NCBI GenBank assembly: GCA_947246015.1
Contig: CAMXQE010000026.1
Span: forward strand, 1-61,269
DNA from: an uncultured Lachnospiraceae bacterium
GTDB taxonomy: Bacteria > Bacillota > Clostridia > Lachnospirales > Lachnospiraceae
Length of the DNA: 61,269 bases
Reading direction: 5' to 3'
Made by a program: the position numbers and the translations under genes. Each line of letters begins with the position of its first letter. Position 1 is the stretch's first letter. Positions 36,347-45,275 of the stretch are shown piece by piece. Under the pieces are notes generated by a model. It was not told where the DNA came from. It ran no database searches and was given only the letters and a program-made list of their open reading frames with translations.

Positions 36347-38380
36347 ATGGATGCAATCAATAAGTTGAAGTTGGAAGATATTGTAGCTGGTATTCCGGGC
36401 GGTTTTTTCATTTATCGTGCGAATGAAGAGGAAGAACTGTTATATGCCAACAGTGAAGTGTGGCAATTATATGGTTGTGGGACGGATGAGGAATTCAGGG
36501 CACTGACCGGTAATTCCTTTAAAGGTATGGTTTATCCGGAAGATTTGGATGAGGTGGAACAGAGCATCAGTGAGCAGGTTGCGGCAAACCATAAGCAGTT
36601 TGATTATGTGGAATACAGGATAGTCCGGAAAGACGGCAGCATACGCTGGGTAGAGGATTTCGGGCATTTAATGAAGAACCCCGATTATGGAGATATATTT
36701 TTTGTTTTTGTAAGCGATATTACTGATAAGATAATCCGGAAGATGGAAATGCAGGAAGATTACCTGAAGCGTATCAGGGACCAGGAGCTCCTGCAGGCGG
36801 TTATCCAAAGTACGATTTATGCGTACCGGGAGGTGTACATAGTTAATTTAAAGGATAATTATGGGCGTATGATTTACCCGGATGACCAGAATGAGAAAGA
36901 AGCAGGGGATTATAAACAGATAATAGAGCGTCATTTTAAAGAAGGTATTCTTTCAAAAGAAAATGAGGATAATGTAAGGAGTGTGCTGCAGCCGGAGTCT
37001 ATACGGGACGCCCTCATGGGAAGGAACAGTGTGGAATATCAATACCGCAGACGCAGAGGGGACGGCCTGATGGAGTGGTGTGCGACTACAGTTACCGTAA
37101 GTGAGCGGGAGGAAGGGATTCCGGTGACGGTAGTGATGTGCATACGGAGTGTGGATAACATCATCAGAAAGGAAGAGCAGCAGAAATCAATTCTCGAAAA
37201 TGCACTTTTAAATGCAAATCAGGCAAATGAGGCAAAGACCGTTTTTCTGACGAATATGTCGCATGATATGAGAACTCCCATGAATGGGATTATGGGGTTT
37301 TGCGACCTTGCGCTGCGGCATGTGACGGAGCCGGAACGGGTCAGGGATTGTCTGACGAAAATACTGGAGTCTTCTAATACCCTGTTGGGAATTATCGATA
37401 ATATGCTGGATATGAGCCGGATTGAGTCCGGGCAGATGAGCATTGAAAGAAGCGACAACAATCTGGTACAGATTATGGAGGATGTTTACGGACTTCTGAA
37501 AGATAGTCTGGATAAAAAGAACATTTCTTATGTATTGGACATGAAGGATGTGAAGCATGAGTGGATATACTGTGATTTGCTGAGGATGCATCAGGTATTG
37601 GTCAATGTGGTCGGGAATGCCGTAAAATTCACCGAACCGGGCGGAAGCATAACGGTGACAGTCAGGGAACGGGACTCCCTCAGCAGAGGAATTGCAAATT
37701 ATGAATTCCGTGTAAAGGATACAGGCATCGGTATGTCGCCTGAATTCATGAAAAAGATATTCCAGCCGTTTGAGAGGGAACGGAGTTCCACGGTATCAAA
37801 GATTCAGGGGACAGGGCTGGGACTGGCAGTTACGAAAAATATCATAGATTTAATGAATGGCAGCATAGAAGTGGAAAGTGAACAGGGGAAGGGCAGTGAG
37901 TTTGTGATTATGCTGTCTTTCCAAATCAGGAAACAGTCCCTGAATATAGGGGAACTGCTTCAGATGGCTACGGATACCGTAAAAGCGGATAATCTGGCAG
38001 GAAAGTGGGTGCTTTTGGTGGAGGATAACGAACTGAACCGGGAAATAGCAAAGGCATTGCTGGAGGAGGAAGGCTTGATTATCGATGAAGCGGACGACGG
38101 GGATGTAGCGGTAGAAATGGTCAAAAAATCCAAAGGGAAATATGATTTTATTTTGATGGATATACAGATGCCCCATATGAACGGTTATCAGGCAGCCAAA
38201 GCCATCCGGGAGCTGGAAGATGAAACTCTGGCAAATGTGCCGATTATCGCCATGTCGGCAAATGCTTTGGAAGAGGATAAAAAGGAATCGCTGCGGGCCG
38301 GTATGGATATGCATTTAGCGAAGCCGATTGAAATGGATAAGGTGCTTGCTGCTTTGGAATGGATGATGTTTAAGAACTGA
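36347..38380 (+). CDS. Cytoplasmic PAS-domain hybrid histidine kinase/receiver
   Basis: A 677-residue soluble sensor with no membrane segment. Two PAS-type regions cover about 1-130 (IPGGFFIYRANEEEELLYAN, then RKDGSIRWVEDFG) and 145-275. The HisKA domain has its His in MSHDMRTPMNG (about 305), the HATPase domain ends GTGLGLAVTKN, and the receiver has its Asp in ILMDIQMP (about 604). It lacks HPt and DNA-binding domains, as does the other hybrid kinase in this window. A TATAAT hexamer at 36304-36309 lies upstream. A terminator hairpin follows 16 bases after its stop. Confidence 0.92.
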   Translation: MDAINKLKLEDIVAGIPGGFFIYRANEEEELLYANSEVWQLYGCGTDEEFRALTGNSFKGMVYPEDLDEVEQSISEQVAANHKQFDYVEYRIVRKDGSIRWVEDFGHLMKNPDYGDIFFVFVSDITDKIIRKMEMQEDYLKRIRDQELLQAVIQSTIYAYREVYIVNLKDNYGRMIYPDDQNEKEAGDYKQIIERHFKEGILSKENEDNVRSVLQPESIRDALMGRNSVEYQYRRRRGDGLMEWCATTVTVSEREEGIPVTVVMCIRSVDNIIRKEEQQKSILENALLNANQANEAKTVFLTNMSHDMRTPMNGIMGFCDLALRHVTEPERVRDCLTKILESSNTLLGIIDNMLDMSRIESGQMSIERSDNNLVQIMEDVYGLLKDSLDKKNISYVLDMKDVKHEWIYCDLLRMHQVLVNVVGNAVKFTEPGGSITVTVRERDSLSRGIANYEFRVKDTGIGMSPEFMKKIFQPFERERSSTVSKIQGTGLGLAVTKNIIDLMNGSIEVESEQGKGSEFVIMLSFQIRKQSLNIGELLQMATDTVKADNLAGKWVLLVEDNELNREIAKALLEEEGLIIDEADDGDVAVEMVKKSKGKYDFILMDIQMPHMNGYQAAKAIRELEDETLANVPIIAMSANALEEDKKESLRAGMDMHLAKPIEMDKVLAALEWMMFKN

Positions 38381-38395
38381 AAACAGCTGCCGGCG

Positions 38396-38426
38396 GGCAG
38401 GGAGAAAACCTTCCCTGCCTGATTTT
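38396..38426 (+). terminator. Terminator after the PAS hybrid kinase
   Basis: GGCAGGGA (38396-38403) and TCCCTGCC (38412-38419) pair over an 8-base loop, followed by TGATTTT. It ends the kinase gene and, read the other way, lies just after the convergent small gene. Confidence 0.75.
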
Positions 38427-38580
38427 AGTCGGAAGGTTCTCCGCCGGGGCCGTCTCTTCTCGGCACTTCGTCCGGAATGATATCCCGGGGCAGGTCTGCG
38501 GCAGGAATATTGTGGTCATCATATAAATTGTCACCGGATGTTTGTTTAGCAGGTGTTTCTTTTTTATTCTTGAAATCCAT
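38425..38580 (-). CDS. 51-residue acidic small protein
   Basis: A complete small gene with AAAGGAGTTGACGAT before its ATG. The product starts MDFKNKKETPAKQ and ends in an acidic, proline-rich part (NIPAADLPRDIIPDEVPRRD, then GPGGEPSD). It is soluble and probably unstructured. I do not recognise a named family. It is divergent from recQ and convergent with the hybrid kinase gene, whose terminator it shares. Confidence 0.6.
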   Translation of the reverse strand: MDFKNKKETPAKQTSGDNLYDDHNIPAADLPRDIIPDEVPRRDGPGGEPSD

Positions 38581-38724
38581 ATCGTCAACTCCTTTTCCTT
38601 TGCTATGATATATGATAATGAATTGATTTGCAGTATTGCATCAGTAAACAGTATATGGAATTCTTTTTTTAGTATGTATGGAAATATCTGGAAGAAAAGG
38701 GACAGAAAGGAAATAAAACAGGCA

Positions 38725-40578
38725 ATGAGTGAGCATGTCAGGGTATTGAAACAGTATTTTGGATACGATTCCTTTCGGGAAGGGCAGGAGGAATTGGTGG
38801 AAAGTATACTTGCAGGGCAGGATACTTTTGGAATCATGCCCACCGGGGCAGGAAAATCCATATGTTTTCAGGTACCGGCATTAATGATGCAAGGGATTAC
38901 GCTGGTGGTCTCGCCGCTGATTTCTTTGATGAAAGACCAGGTGGAAGGTTTGAATCAGGCAGGCGTACATGCGGCCTATTTAAACAGTTCCCTGACAATG
39001 GGACAGTACCGGAAAGCTTTGGGATATGCGAAAGAGGGAAGGTATAAAATTATTTATGTGGCGCCGGAGCGGCTGGTAACGGAGGCATTTCTGGATTTTG
39101 CCATGCAGGCGGATATTTCGATGCTGGTAGTGGATGAGGCTCATTGTGTATCCCAGTGGGGGCAGGATTTCCGGCCCAGTTATTTAAAGATTGTGGAATT
39201 TATCGAAAAACTCCCTGTAAGACCGGTTATCAGCGCATTTACAGCTACGGCTACAAAGGAAGTGCGGGATGACATTATTGATATCCTGCTTCTGAGGAAT
39301 CCAAAAGTGGTTACAACGGGCTTTGACCGCCCGAACCTTTATTTTGCCGTTCAGTCTCCGAAAGATAAATATGCGTCCATGAAGAATTTCCTGGAGCTGC
39401 ATCCGAACCAGAGCGGTATTATATACTGTCTGACAAGAAAATATGTGGAAGAGGTATATAAGCGGCTGAAAGAAGACGGTTTTTCAGTGACAAAGTACCA
39501 TGCGGGACTTTTGGATGAAGAGCGCAAGGTAAATCAGGAGGATTTCATTTACAGCAGGGCAGGAATCATGGTAGCGACCAATGCGTTCGGTATGGGAATC
39601 GATAAATCTGACGTACGTTTTGTGATTCATTATAATATGCCGAAGAATATGGAAAGCTATTATCAGGAAGCGGGACGTGCCGGGAGGGACGGTGAGGCGG
39701 CGGAATGCATTCTGCTGTATGCCGGACAGGACGTGGTGACAAACCAGTTTTTTATCGATAATAATAAGGATAATCAGGAACTGGATGAGATTAGCAGGAA
39801 ACTGGTGATGGAGCGTGACAGGGAACGGCTGCGGAAGATGACTTTTTACTGCTTTACGAATGAGTGCCTGCGGGATTATGCGCTGCGGTATTTCGGAGAA
39901 TACGGCAGTAACTACTGCGGCAATTGCAGCAACTGCCTGACTCAGTTCGAGAATGTGGATGTGACGGAAACTGCCAGAGGCATCATCGGCTGTGTGGAAA
40001 GCAGCAATCAGAGGTTTGGCACGAATCTGATTATCGATACGCTGCACGGAGCGCGTACGGTAAAGATACGAAGCTACCGGATGGACAAGAACCCTTATTA
40101 CGGAGAGTTGTCCAAGGTGCCTCTTTACAGGCTGCGCCAGGTGATGAACCATCTGCAGCTGTATGGTTATCTGCGGGTGACGGATGACCAGTATGCCATT
40201 GTGAAACTGACGGAGAAATCCGGGGCGGTACTGGACGGAAAGGAAAAGGTCATGATGAAACTGGCGAAGGAGCAGGTGCATCAGGCGAAGGCAAAGACGA
40301 AACATTACCGGAAAGAAGTCGTGGCCGGTTTTTCCAAAGAGGAGTTCACGGAACAGGAGGAGCGGCTGTTTGAGAAGCTGAGGGCGCTTCGGACAGAGAT
40401 TGCCGGAGAGGAAAAAGTACCGCCTTATATTGTATTTTCCGATAAGACGCTGGTTCATATGTGTATGGTAAAACCGGAAACCAAAGAGGATATGCTGACG
40501 GTATCAGGCGTTGGGGAATTTAAATATGAAAAGTATGGGGAGAGATTTTTAAAGTGCGTGCGGGAAGGGCAGGTTTGA
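38725..40578 (+). CDS. recQ: ATP-dependent DNA helicase RecQ
   Basis: A superfamily 2 helicase of about 617 residues for fork repair and recombination. Motifs: FREGQEELVESI, Walker A MPTGAGKSICFQ, VVSPLISLMKDQV, DEAHCVSQWGQDFRPSY, FTATAT, and ATNAFGMGIDKSDVRFVIHY followed by QEAGRAGRDG. The RQC zinc region has its cysteines in CFTNECLRDYALR and YCGNCSNC. An HRDC domain closes it (PPYIVFSDKTL, then MLTVSGVGEFKYEKYG). The frame is open to 38542, but the family-like sequence begins at ATG 38725 (MSEHVRVLKQYFGY). Confidence 0.97.
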   Translation: MSEHVRVLKQYFGYDSFREGQEELVESILAGQDTFGIMPTGAGKSICFQVPALMMQGITLVVSPLISLMKDQVEGLNQAGVHAAYLNSSLTMGQYRKALGYAKEGRYKIIYVAPERLVTEAFLDFAMQADISMLVVDEAHCVSQWGQDFRPSYLKIVEFIEKLPVRPVISAFTATATKEVRDDIIDILLLRNPKVVTTGFDRPNLYFAVQSPKDKYASMKNFLELHPNQSGIIYCLTRKYVEEVYKRLKEDGFSVTKYHAGLLDEERKVNQEDFIYSRAGIMVATNAFGMGIDKSDVRFVIHYNMPKNMESYYQEAGRAGRDGEAAECILLYAGQDVVTNQFFIDNNKDNQELDEISRKLVMERDRERLRKMTFYCFTNECLRDYALRYFGEYGSNYCGNCSNCLTQFENVDVTETARGIIGCVESSNQRFGTNLIIDTLHGARTVKIRSYRMDKNPYYGELSKVPLYRLRQVMNHLQLYGYLRVTDDQYAIVKLTEKSGAVLDGKEKVMMKLAKEQVHQAKAKTKHYRKEVVAGFSKEEFTEQEERLFEKLRALRTEIAGEEKVPPYIVFSDKTLVHMCMVKPETKEDMLTVSGVGEFKYEKYGERFLKCVREGQV

Positions 40579-40584
40579 TATGGG

Positions 40585-41115
40585 ATGGAGGATATGGAAT
40601 TTATTGCCTTTATGATTGCTTATCTGCTTATATTTTTATGTGCCTTCCTTATACTGGCTGGCCGGATAAAGGATGGAAAGCGGTATTGCGAAAATTATCC
40701 GCCGATGGACTGTTATGCAGAAAAGCTGCTTTATATGACAGAATTGCATAAAGAAGAAGTGATAGACAGGATGAGCAGGCATAATGTGAAGGACGTCATG
40801 GAATATGAGTTCCGGGAAAAGGAGACAGCAGGGGTTTATGATCTGAAATTCAAAAATATCCAGAAAGATTATGAGTATAAAGCAGGAATGGTAAGGTATG
40901 ATATGCATATAGAGGATAAGCAGGGAAGCACTCTGCTGGTTCTGGTACTGACGGAGAGAAGTTCGCCGGGAGCGCAGGTGCGGTTTTCCTGGCATATGCA
41001 CGAGTTCATGATGCAGAAGCTGGAGGCAGGTTACGGTTATATTCCGGTTAAAAAGGAAGAAGCACCAGAAGCCGGGGGAAATCAAATACCCAGCGGCAGG
41101 CAGCGGGATATTTGA
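40585..41115 (+). CDS. Membrane-anchored protein of unknown function
   Basis: A 176-residue protein with one N-terminal membrane helix (FIAFMIAYLLIFLCAFLILA) and a soluble part rich in charged residues. I do not recognise the family. It starts 6 bases after recQ. The last codons and the TGA stop lie in the palindromic repeat at 41107-41196; the Gly/Gln/Arg-rich tail (EAGGNQIPSGRQRDI) may have been changed by its insertion. Confidence 0.6.
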   Translation: MEDMEFIAFMIAYLLIFLCAFLILAGRIKDGKRYCENYPPMDCYAEKLLYMTELHKEEVIDRMSRHNVKDVMEYEFREKETAGVYDLKFKNIQKDYEYKAGMVRYDMHIEDKQGSTLLVLVLTERSSPGAQVRFSWHMHEFMMQKLEAGYGYIPVKKEEAPEAGGNQIPSGRQRDI

Positions 41116-41196
41116 CTCTCGCGGCAGTCGCCAAATGTCTGCAGATGCTCTGCATCTCTTAAGCAGACACCTGGCTCATTGCCCGCGGGAATAAAA
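41107..41196 (+). repeat. REP-like palindromic element, copy 2
   Basis: It shares the blocks TCGCGGCAGTCGCCAAATGT, TGGCTC.TTGC and CGGGAATAAAA with the minus strand of 4036-4167. Inside is a nested hairpin, GTCTGC ... GCAGAC enclosing AGATGC-TCT-GCATCT. The stop codon of the gene at 40585 lies inside its left end, and its right end runs to the ribosome binding site of the next gene. Confidence 0.65.
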
Positions 41197-41217
41197 AGAG
41201 TATGGAAGAGGAGCGTT

Positions 41218-42126
41218 ATGGAAATCAATTGGAAGAAACTGGAAATGGAAGACAGAGATGTGATTCAGCATTATTATGACATGGAGCCGGTGAGGAATTG
41301 TGAATTTACCTTTGCAAATAACTTTTTATGGGCGCCGTTTTACGGTATACGTTATGCGGTAGTGGAGGATATGCTGGTATTTATTTCCGACGAGGCGGAG
41401 CTGTCGGTAAGCTGTCCGCTGGGAAAGGCGGATAGAAAGGGAACGGTGGATGTCCTTCTGCGGTATTTTGAGGAAAAGGGGAAACCTTTTAAAATGCATC
41501 TGGTATCCCCGAAGCAGTTTGAAGAATTGGACAGGCTTTATCCTGGCCGGTTTCAGGTGGAGTATGACCGGGATGCAGCGGATTATATATATGAATCGGA
41601 GCGGCTGGTTTCCCTTGCGGGCAAGAAGCTTCATGGCAAGAGGAACCATATAAACCGTTTCAGGGAGAATTATCCGGAATGGCGTTATGAGAGGATTACA
41701 GAGGAAAATACGGCGGAATGTATGGCTATGGCAGAAGAATGGAGGGTGCAGAATAAATGTTCGGAAAGGGGAGAAGTACACAACGAGTTCTGTGTGACGA
41801 TGAATGCCCTGAAGTATATGAAGGAACTGGAATTGCAGGGCGGATTGATAAGGGCGGATGGCAGGGTGGTCGCCTTTTCCATTGGCGAACCTTGTGGGGA
41901 GGATATGTTCGTAGTGCATATTGAAAAGGCATTTGCAGATGTGCAGGGCGCTTATCCCATGATTAATCAACAGTTCGTGGAACATGAAGCGGCAGGGTAC
42001 CGGTATATTAACAGGGAAGAAGATACCGGGGAGGAGGGGCTGCGGAAAGCGAAACTTTCTTATGATCCGGTCTTTCTTATGGAAAAAGGACTGGTTACGG
42101 AAAAAGGACTGGTTATGGAAAAATAG
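41218..42126 (+). CDS. DUF2156 (phosphatidylglycerol lysyltransferase C-domain-like) protein
   Basis: About 302 residues with the acyltransferase (FemAB/GNAT-like) fold of DUF2156: NCEFTFANNFLWAPFYGIRY, YIYESERLVSLAGKKLHGKR followed by NHINRFRENYP, and INREEDTGEEGLRKAKLSY. The related domain in MprF transfers lysine from tRNA to phosphatidylglycerol, but stand-alone versions are uncharacterised. ATG at 41218 follows GAGGAG. The C-terminus ends in a doubled 18-base unit (EKGLVT, EKGLVM), a recent tandem duplication. Confidence 0.88.
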   Translation: MEINWKKLEMEDRDVIQHYYDMEPVRNCEFTFANNFLWAPFYGIRYAVVEDMLVFISDEAELSVSCPLGKADRKGTVDVLLRYFEEKGKPFKMHLVSPKQFEELDRLYPGRFQVEYDRDAADYIYESERLVSLAGKKLHGKRNHINRFRENYPEWRYERITEENTAECMAMAEEWRVQNKCSERGEVHNEFCVTMNALKYMKELELQGGLIRADGRVVAFSIGEPCGEDMFVVHIEKAFADVQGAYPMINQQFVEHEAAGYRYINREEDTGEEGLRKAKLSYDPVFLMEKGLVTEKGLVMEK

Positions 42127-42147
42127 CGGAAAGAAAGGAGAAAGAAA

Positions 42148-43413
42148 ATGAACGGAACAGATTATGTGAAGAAAATGCTTACATTCATTCAGAACAGCCC
42201 AACCTGTTATCAGGCGGTGGAGAATGCAGGTCAGGAACTGGAAATGGCAGGATACGGGCAGCTTCAGGAAAATGAGCGGTGGGAGCTTACCATGGGAGGA
42301 AAATATTATGTCACCAGAAACGGCTCGTCTTTGATTGCTTTCCAGCTTCCGGCGGTAAAGCCGAAGGGGTTCCATATGATTGCTTCCCACAGTGATTCCC
42401 CCTGTTTTAAGCTGAAAGAGAATCCGGAAATCACGGTAGAAGATGCTTATATGAAGCTGAATGTGGAGAAGTATGGCGGGATGATTTTGTCTACATGGAT
42501 GGACCGGCCTTTGTCAGTGGCCGGGAGGGTAGTACTGGCAGGCGGTGCGGGAGTGCGAAACGTGGCAGTCAGCCGCGATTTGCTTATTATTCCCAATATG
42601 GCAATTCATATGAATCCGGATATAAACAAAGGGATGGAGTACAATGTGCAGACAGATATGCTTCCTCTGTATGCGGAAGGAGGCGGCAAATCCCTTATGG
42701 AGCTGGTGGCGGAAGAAATGGGTATTTGGCCGGAGGATATTCTGGGAAGTGATTTATTCCTGTATAACAGGGAGGAAGGGAGAAGGTTCGGTGCGCGGGG
42801 AGAGTTTATCTGCGCTCCCAGACTGGATGACCTGGCATGTGTCTATACGTCCCTGCAGGCGATGCTTCGGGGAAAACCGCAAGCTTATGCCAATCTTTTG
42901 GTTGTGTTTGACAATGAGGAAGTGGGAAGCGCTACAAAACAGGGAGCAGCATCCACTTTTCTGCAGGATACGCTTATGAGGATTGCGGAGTCGCTTAAGA
43001 TGACGAGGGAGGATTACAGCAGGATTCTGGCTGACAGTTTCATGATTTCGGCAGATAATGCCCATGCAGTGCATCCGAACCATCCGGAAAAGGCGGATCC
43101 GACGAACCGGCCGTATCTGAACAAGGGGATTGTCATTAAGTACCATGGAGGACAGAAGTATACGACGGATGCGGTTTCGGCGGCGATGATAAAGGATATC
43201 TGTATGCAGGCGGGGGTACCCTGGCAGAACTATGCGAACCGGTCGGATATTGCAGGGGGTTCCACGTTAGGGAATATTTCGGCCGCGCAGGTTTCGGTCA
43301 GCACGGCAGATATCGGACTGGCGCAATTGGCGATGCATTCGGCATATGAGACAGCGGGGGCAGAAGATATTGGTTATATGATGCGGATGATGGAATGTTT
43401 TTATGGCGCATAA
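42148..43413 (+). CDS. apeB: M18 family aminopeptidase
   Basis: A 421-residue cytoplasmic zinc exopeptidase that removes N-terminal, often acidic, residues from peptides. Metal ligands and hallmarks: IASHSDSPCFKLK, EFICAPRLDDLACV, FDNEEVGSATKQGA with the catalytic Glu pair, and SADNAHAVHPNHPEK. The C-terminal His lies in the last 25 residues (LAQLAMHSAYETAG). It starts 21 bases after the DUF2156 gene behind GAAAGGAGAAAGAAA, so the two form an operon. Confidence 0.95.
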   Translation: MNGTDYVKKMLTFIQNSPTCYQAVENAGQELEMAGYGQLQENERWELTMGGKYYVTRNGSSLIAFQLPAVKPKGFHMIASHSDSPCFKLKENPEITVEDAYMKLNVEKYGGMILSTWMDRPLSVAGRVVLAGGAGVRNVAVSRDLLIIPNMAIHMNPDINKGMEYNVQTDMLPLYAEGGGKSLMELVAEEMGIWPEDILGSDLFLYNREEGRRFGARGEFICAPRLDDLACVYTSLQAMLRGKPQAYANLLVVFDNEEVGSATKQGAASTFLQDTLMRIAESLKMTREDYSRILADSFMISADNAHAVHPNHPEKADPTNRPYLNKGIVIKYHGGQKYTTDAVSAAMIKDICMQAGVPWQNYANRSDIAGGSTLGNISAAQVSVSTADIGLAQLAMHSAYETAGAEDIGYMMRMMECFYGA

Positions 43414-43454
43414 ATGGCTGGAATAGGCCTTAAGCGGTAATTATAACAAAAAAA

Positions 43455-43482
43455 TTGAAAAAATCTGTTACTGTGCTATAAT
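43455..43482 (+). promoter_or_regulatory. Promoter of the chemoreceptor gene
   Basis: TTGAAA (43455-43460) and TATAAT (43477-43482) are 16 bases apart, about 55 bases before the start at 43537. It looks like the vegetative sigma-A type, not a flagellar sigma-28 promoter. Confidence 0.65.
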
Positions 43483-43536
43483 AAAGTGTAGAAGTGTTTC
43501 AGAGATATATCATGTATGACGGTGGAGGAAAGGGTT

Positions 43537-44994
43537 ATGACAGAAAAACAGTACAGAAGCGCAAATGGTGCAGTTTATCCGGTTCTGATGGTGATTTTGG
43601 GGTATTTTATTCTTACGCTGATAGCTTTTATGTTTACGAGCGGGCCGACGTGGAAGGCATGTCTCCAGCTGGGAGCAGATGTAGCTGCCGTGGCAGTGAG
43701 TACAGCCGTATTTCTTAAAATGCGTGAGACAAAGCTGTGTGCGGTTGTCATGCTGGCAAGCGGAGCATTGGCGTATATGGTTATTATGTTGTTTAACTCT
43801 TCAGATATTTCTTTTGTTTATGCTTACGCCATTCTGTTTGCGTCCATGGCTTTTTTGAATGTAAGGATGATTATAGCGGGCAATGCCGTTATTGTTTTTT
43901 CAAATCTGCTGCGCATTCTGATTCAGTATGATTTAAAAGTGGACGGGCAGCAGGCGGTCATCGTCATGTTTGCCATTATTTTGTCGGCGGTTGCATCTAT
44001 TAAGGTGATTAAGCTGCTGTTGCGGTTTAATGAAGAAAATATGGCATCCATTTTGGAGGCGGCAGGCAGACAGGAAGAAAGCAGTCGAAAAATGGCATCA
44101 GTGGCTGAGAACATAGCAAAATATTTTGACGAAGCCATGGAAATGGTAGAAAACCTTAAAGAGTGTGTGGATACCAGTAATTTTTCCATGAGCAATATTG
44201 CGGAGAGTACGGAAAGCACTGCGGAATCCATTCAGGAAGAAGCGGAGATGTGTATGGAAATCCAGCATATCACGGACAAAGCGGAAGGGGAAATCAAAAG
44301 TATGCTGGAGGCTTCCGAACGGACGAACAGTACTTTGGCTGAAGGTGCCGGGGAAGTGAAGGCGTTAAAGGAACAGGCGGAGCGTGTAAAACAGGCAAGC
44401 AATGTAATGGTAGATGTGATAGGAAGGCTGACTTCCCAGGTGGAGGAGGTAAAGACTTTTGTGGGTTCCATCTTAAGCATTTCCAGCCAGACGAACCTGC
44501 TTGCGCTGAATGCATCCATAGAAGCGGCAAGGGCAGGGGAAGCCGGTAAAGGATTTGCCGTTGTGGCAGAAGAAATCCGTCAGCTTTCGGAGCAGACCAA
44601 AGAGGCATCCAACAATATTACAAATATTATCAAGTTATTGAATGAAGATACAAGGCTTGCCAATGAAAGTATTGACAATTCCGTCGAGTCGGTGATGAAG
44701 CAGAATGAGATGATAGAGAATACCCGCCGCCGTTTTGATGACATCAATACGGAGATGGATGTACTTTCAGAAAATATCAGGAATACAGAGCAGCGGATGA
44801 AAGAAATACTGAATTCCACAGAGACGATATCAGACAATATTTCCCAGCTTTCTGCTGCCAGCGAAGAAGTGGCGGCATCCTCCACAGAGGGACTGCGTAT
44901 GTCGGAAAATGCGGTTTCCAATATGAACAGCTGTAAGGAAATTTTGGAGAAAATTTTTGTGCTGTCGCAGGATTTGGGTGAGAATGCCGTCTAG
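43537..44994 (+). CDS. Methyl-accepting chemotaxis-type receptor with integral membrane sensor
   Basis: About 485 residues. The first 175 residues form roughly five to six membrane helices with no large external domain, so sensing occurs in the membrane. The rest is a long coiled coil with the highly conserved hairpin tip ([20 protein letters not shown], then [20 protein letters not shown]) that contacts CheA and CheW. ATG at 43537 follows GGAGG by 8 bases. No che or flagellar genes are in the window. The TAG stop is formed by the first bases of the palindromic element at 44991-45156. Confidence 0.93.
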   Translation: MTEKQYRSANGAVYPVLMVILGYFILTLIAFMFTSGPTWKACLQLGADVAAVAVSTAVFLKMRETKLCAVVMLASGALAYMVIMLFNSSDISFVYAYAILFASMAFLNVRMIIAGNAVIVFSNLLRILIQYDLKVDGQQAVIVMFAIILSAVASIKVIKLLLRFNEENMASILEAAGRQEESSRKMASVAENIAKYFDEAMEMVENLKECVDTSNFSMSNIAESTESTAESIQEEAEMCMEIQHITDKAEGEIKSMLEASERTNSTLAEGAGEVKALKEQAERVKQASNVMVDVIGRLTSQVEEVKTFVGSILSISSQTNLLALNASIEAARAGEAGKGFAVVAEEIRQLSEQTKEASNNITNIIKLLNEDTRLANESIDNSVESVMKQNEMIENTRRRFDDINTEMDVLSENIRNTEQRMKEILNSTETISDNISQLSAASEEVAASSTEGLRMSENAVSNMNSCKEILEKIFVLSQDLGENAV

Positions 44995-45156
44995 TGTAAC
45001 GATTTGTAATTAACCGGACTTTGTTCTTGCCTGAATCTTTGTCTGCGTCGTTGCTTTTTCTTGACGCAGTCACCGCTGCGCCTGCGAAAAAGCGCCTTGC
45101 ATACAAAAGATTCATTCTGCGAATAAAGTCCGGTTATTACAAAATCGTTACACTAG
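44991..45156. repeat. 166-base near-perfect palindromic MITE-like element
   Basis: It begins CTAGTGTAACGATTT and ends AAATCGTTACACTAG. The arms remain complementary almost to the centre, including AACCGGACTTT, TGAATCTTT, GCTTTTTC and GACGCAG-like blocks, so the whole unit folds into one long hairpin. It has no coding capacity and its left CTAG gives the stop codon of the chemoreceptor gene. Confidence 0.8.
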
Positions 45157-45163
45157 AAAGCAA

Positions 45164-45253
45164 ATGTTCAGCCGGCGGCTGAGCGGCTGCGGCCGGCTGG
45201 CGGAGTATGTGAACCGTATGGCTTTTTCCACAGGAATGCATAGGATATATTAG
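45164..45253 (+). CDS. Possible 29-residue peptide ahead of the subtilase
   Basis: An ATG frame of 30 codons with the product containing CGRLAEYVNRMAFSTGMHR. It lies 22 bases before the subtilase start, right after the palindromic element. No clear ribosome binding site precedes it. The tail looks protein-like, so it may be the remaining end of a gene cut by the element. Confidence 0.3.
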   Translation: MFSRRLSGCGRLAEYVNRMAFSTGMHRIY

Positions 45254-45275
45254 AAAAATAAAAGCTGGGGAAATT

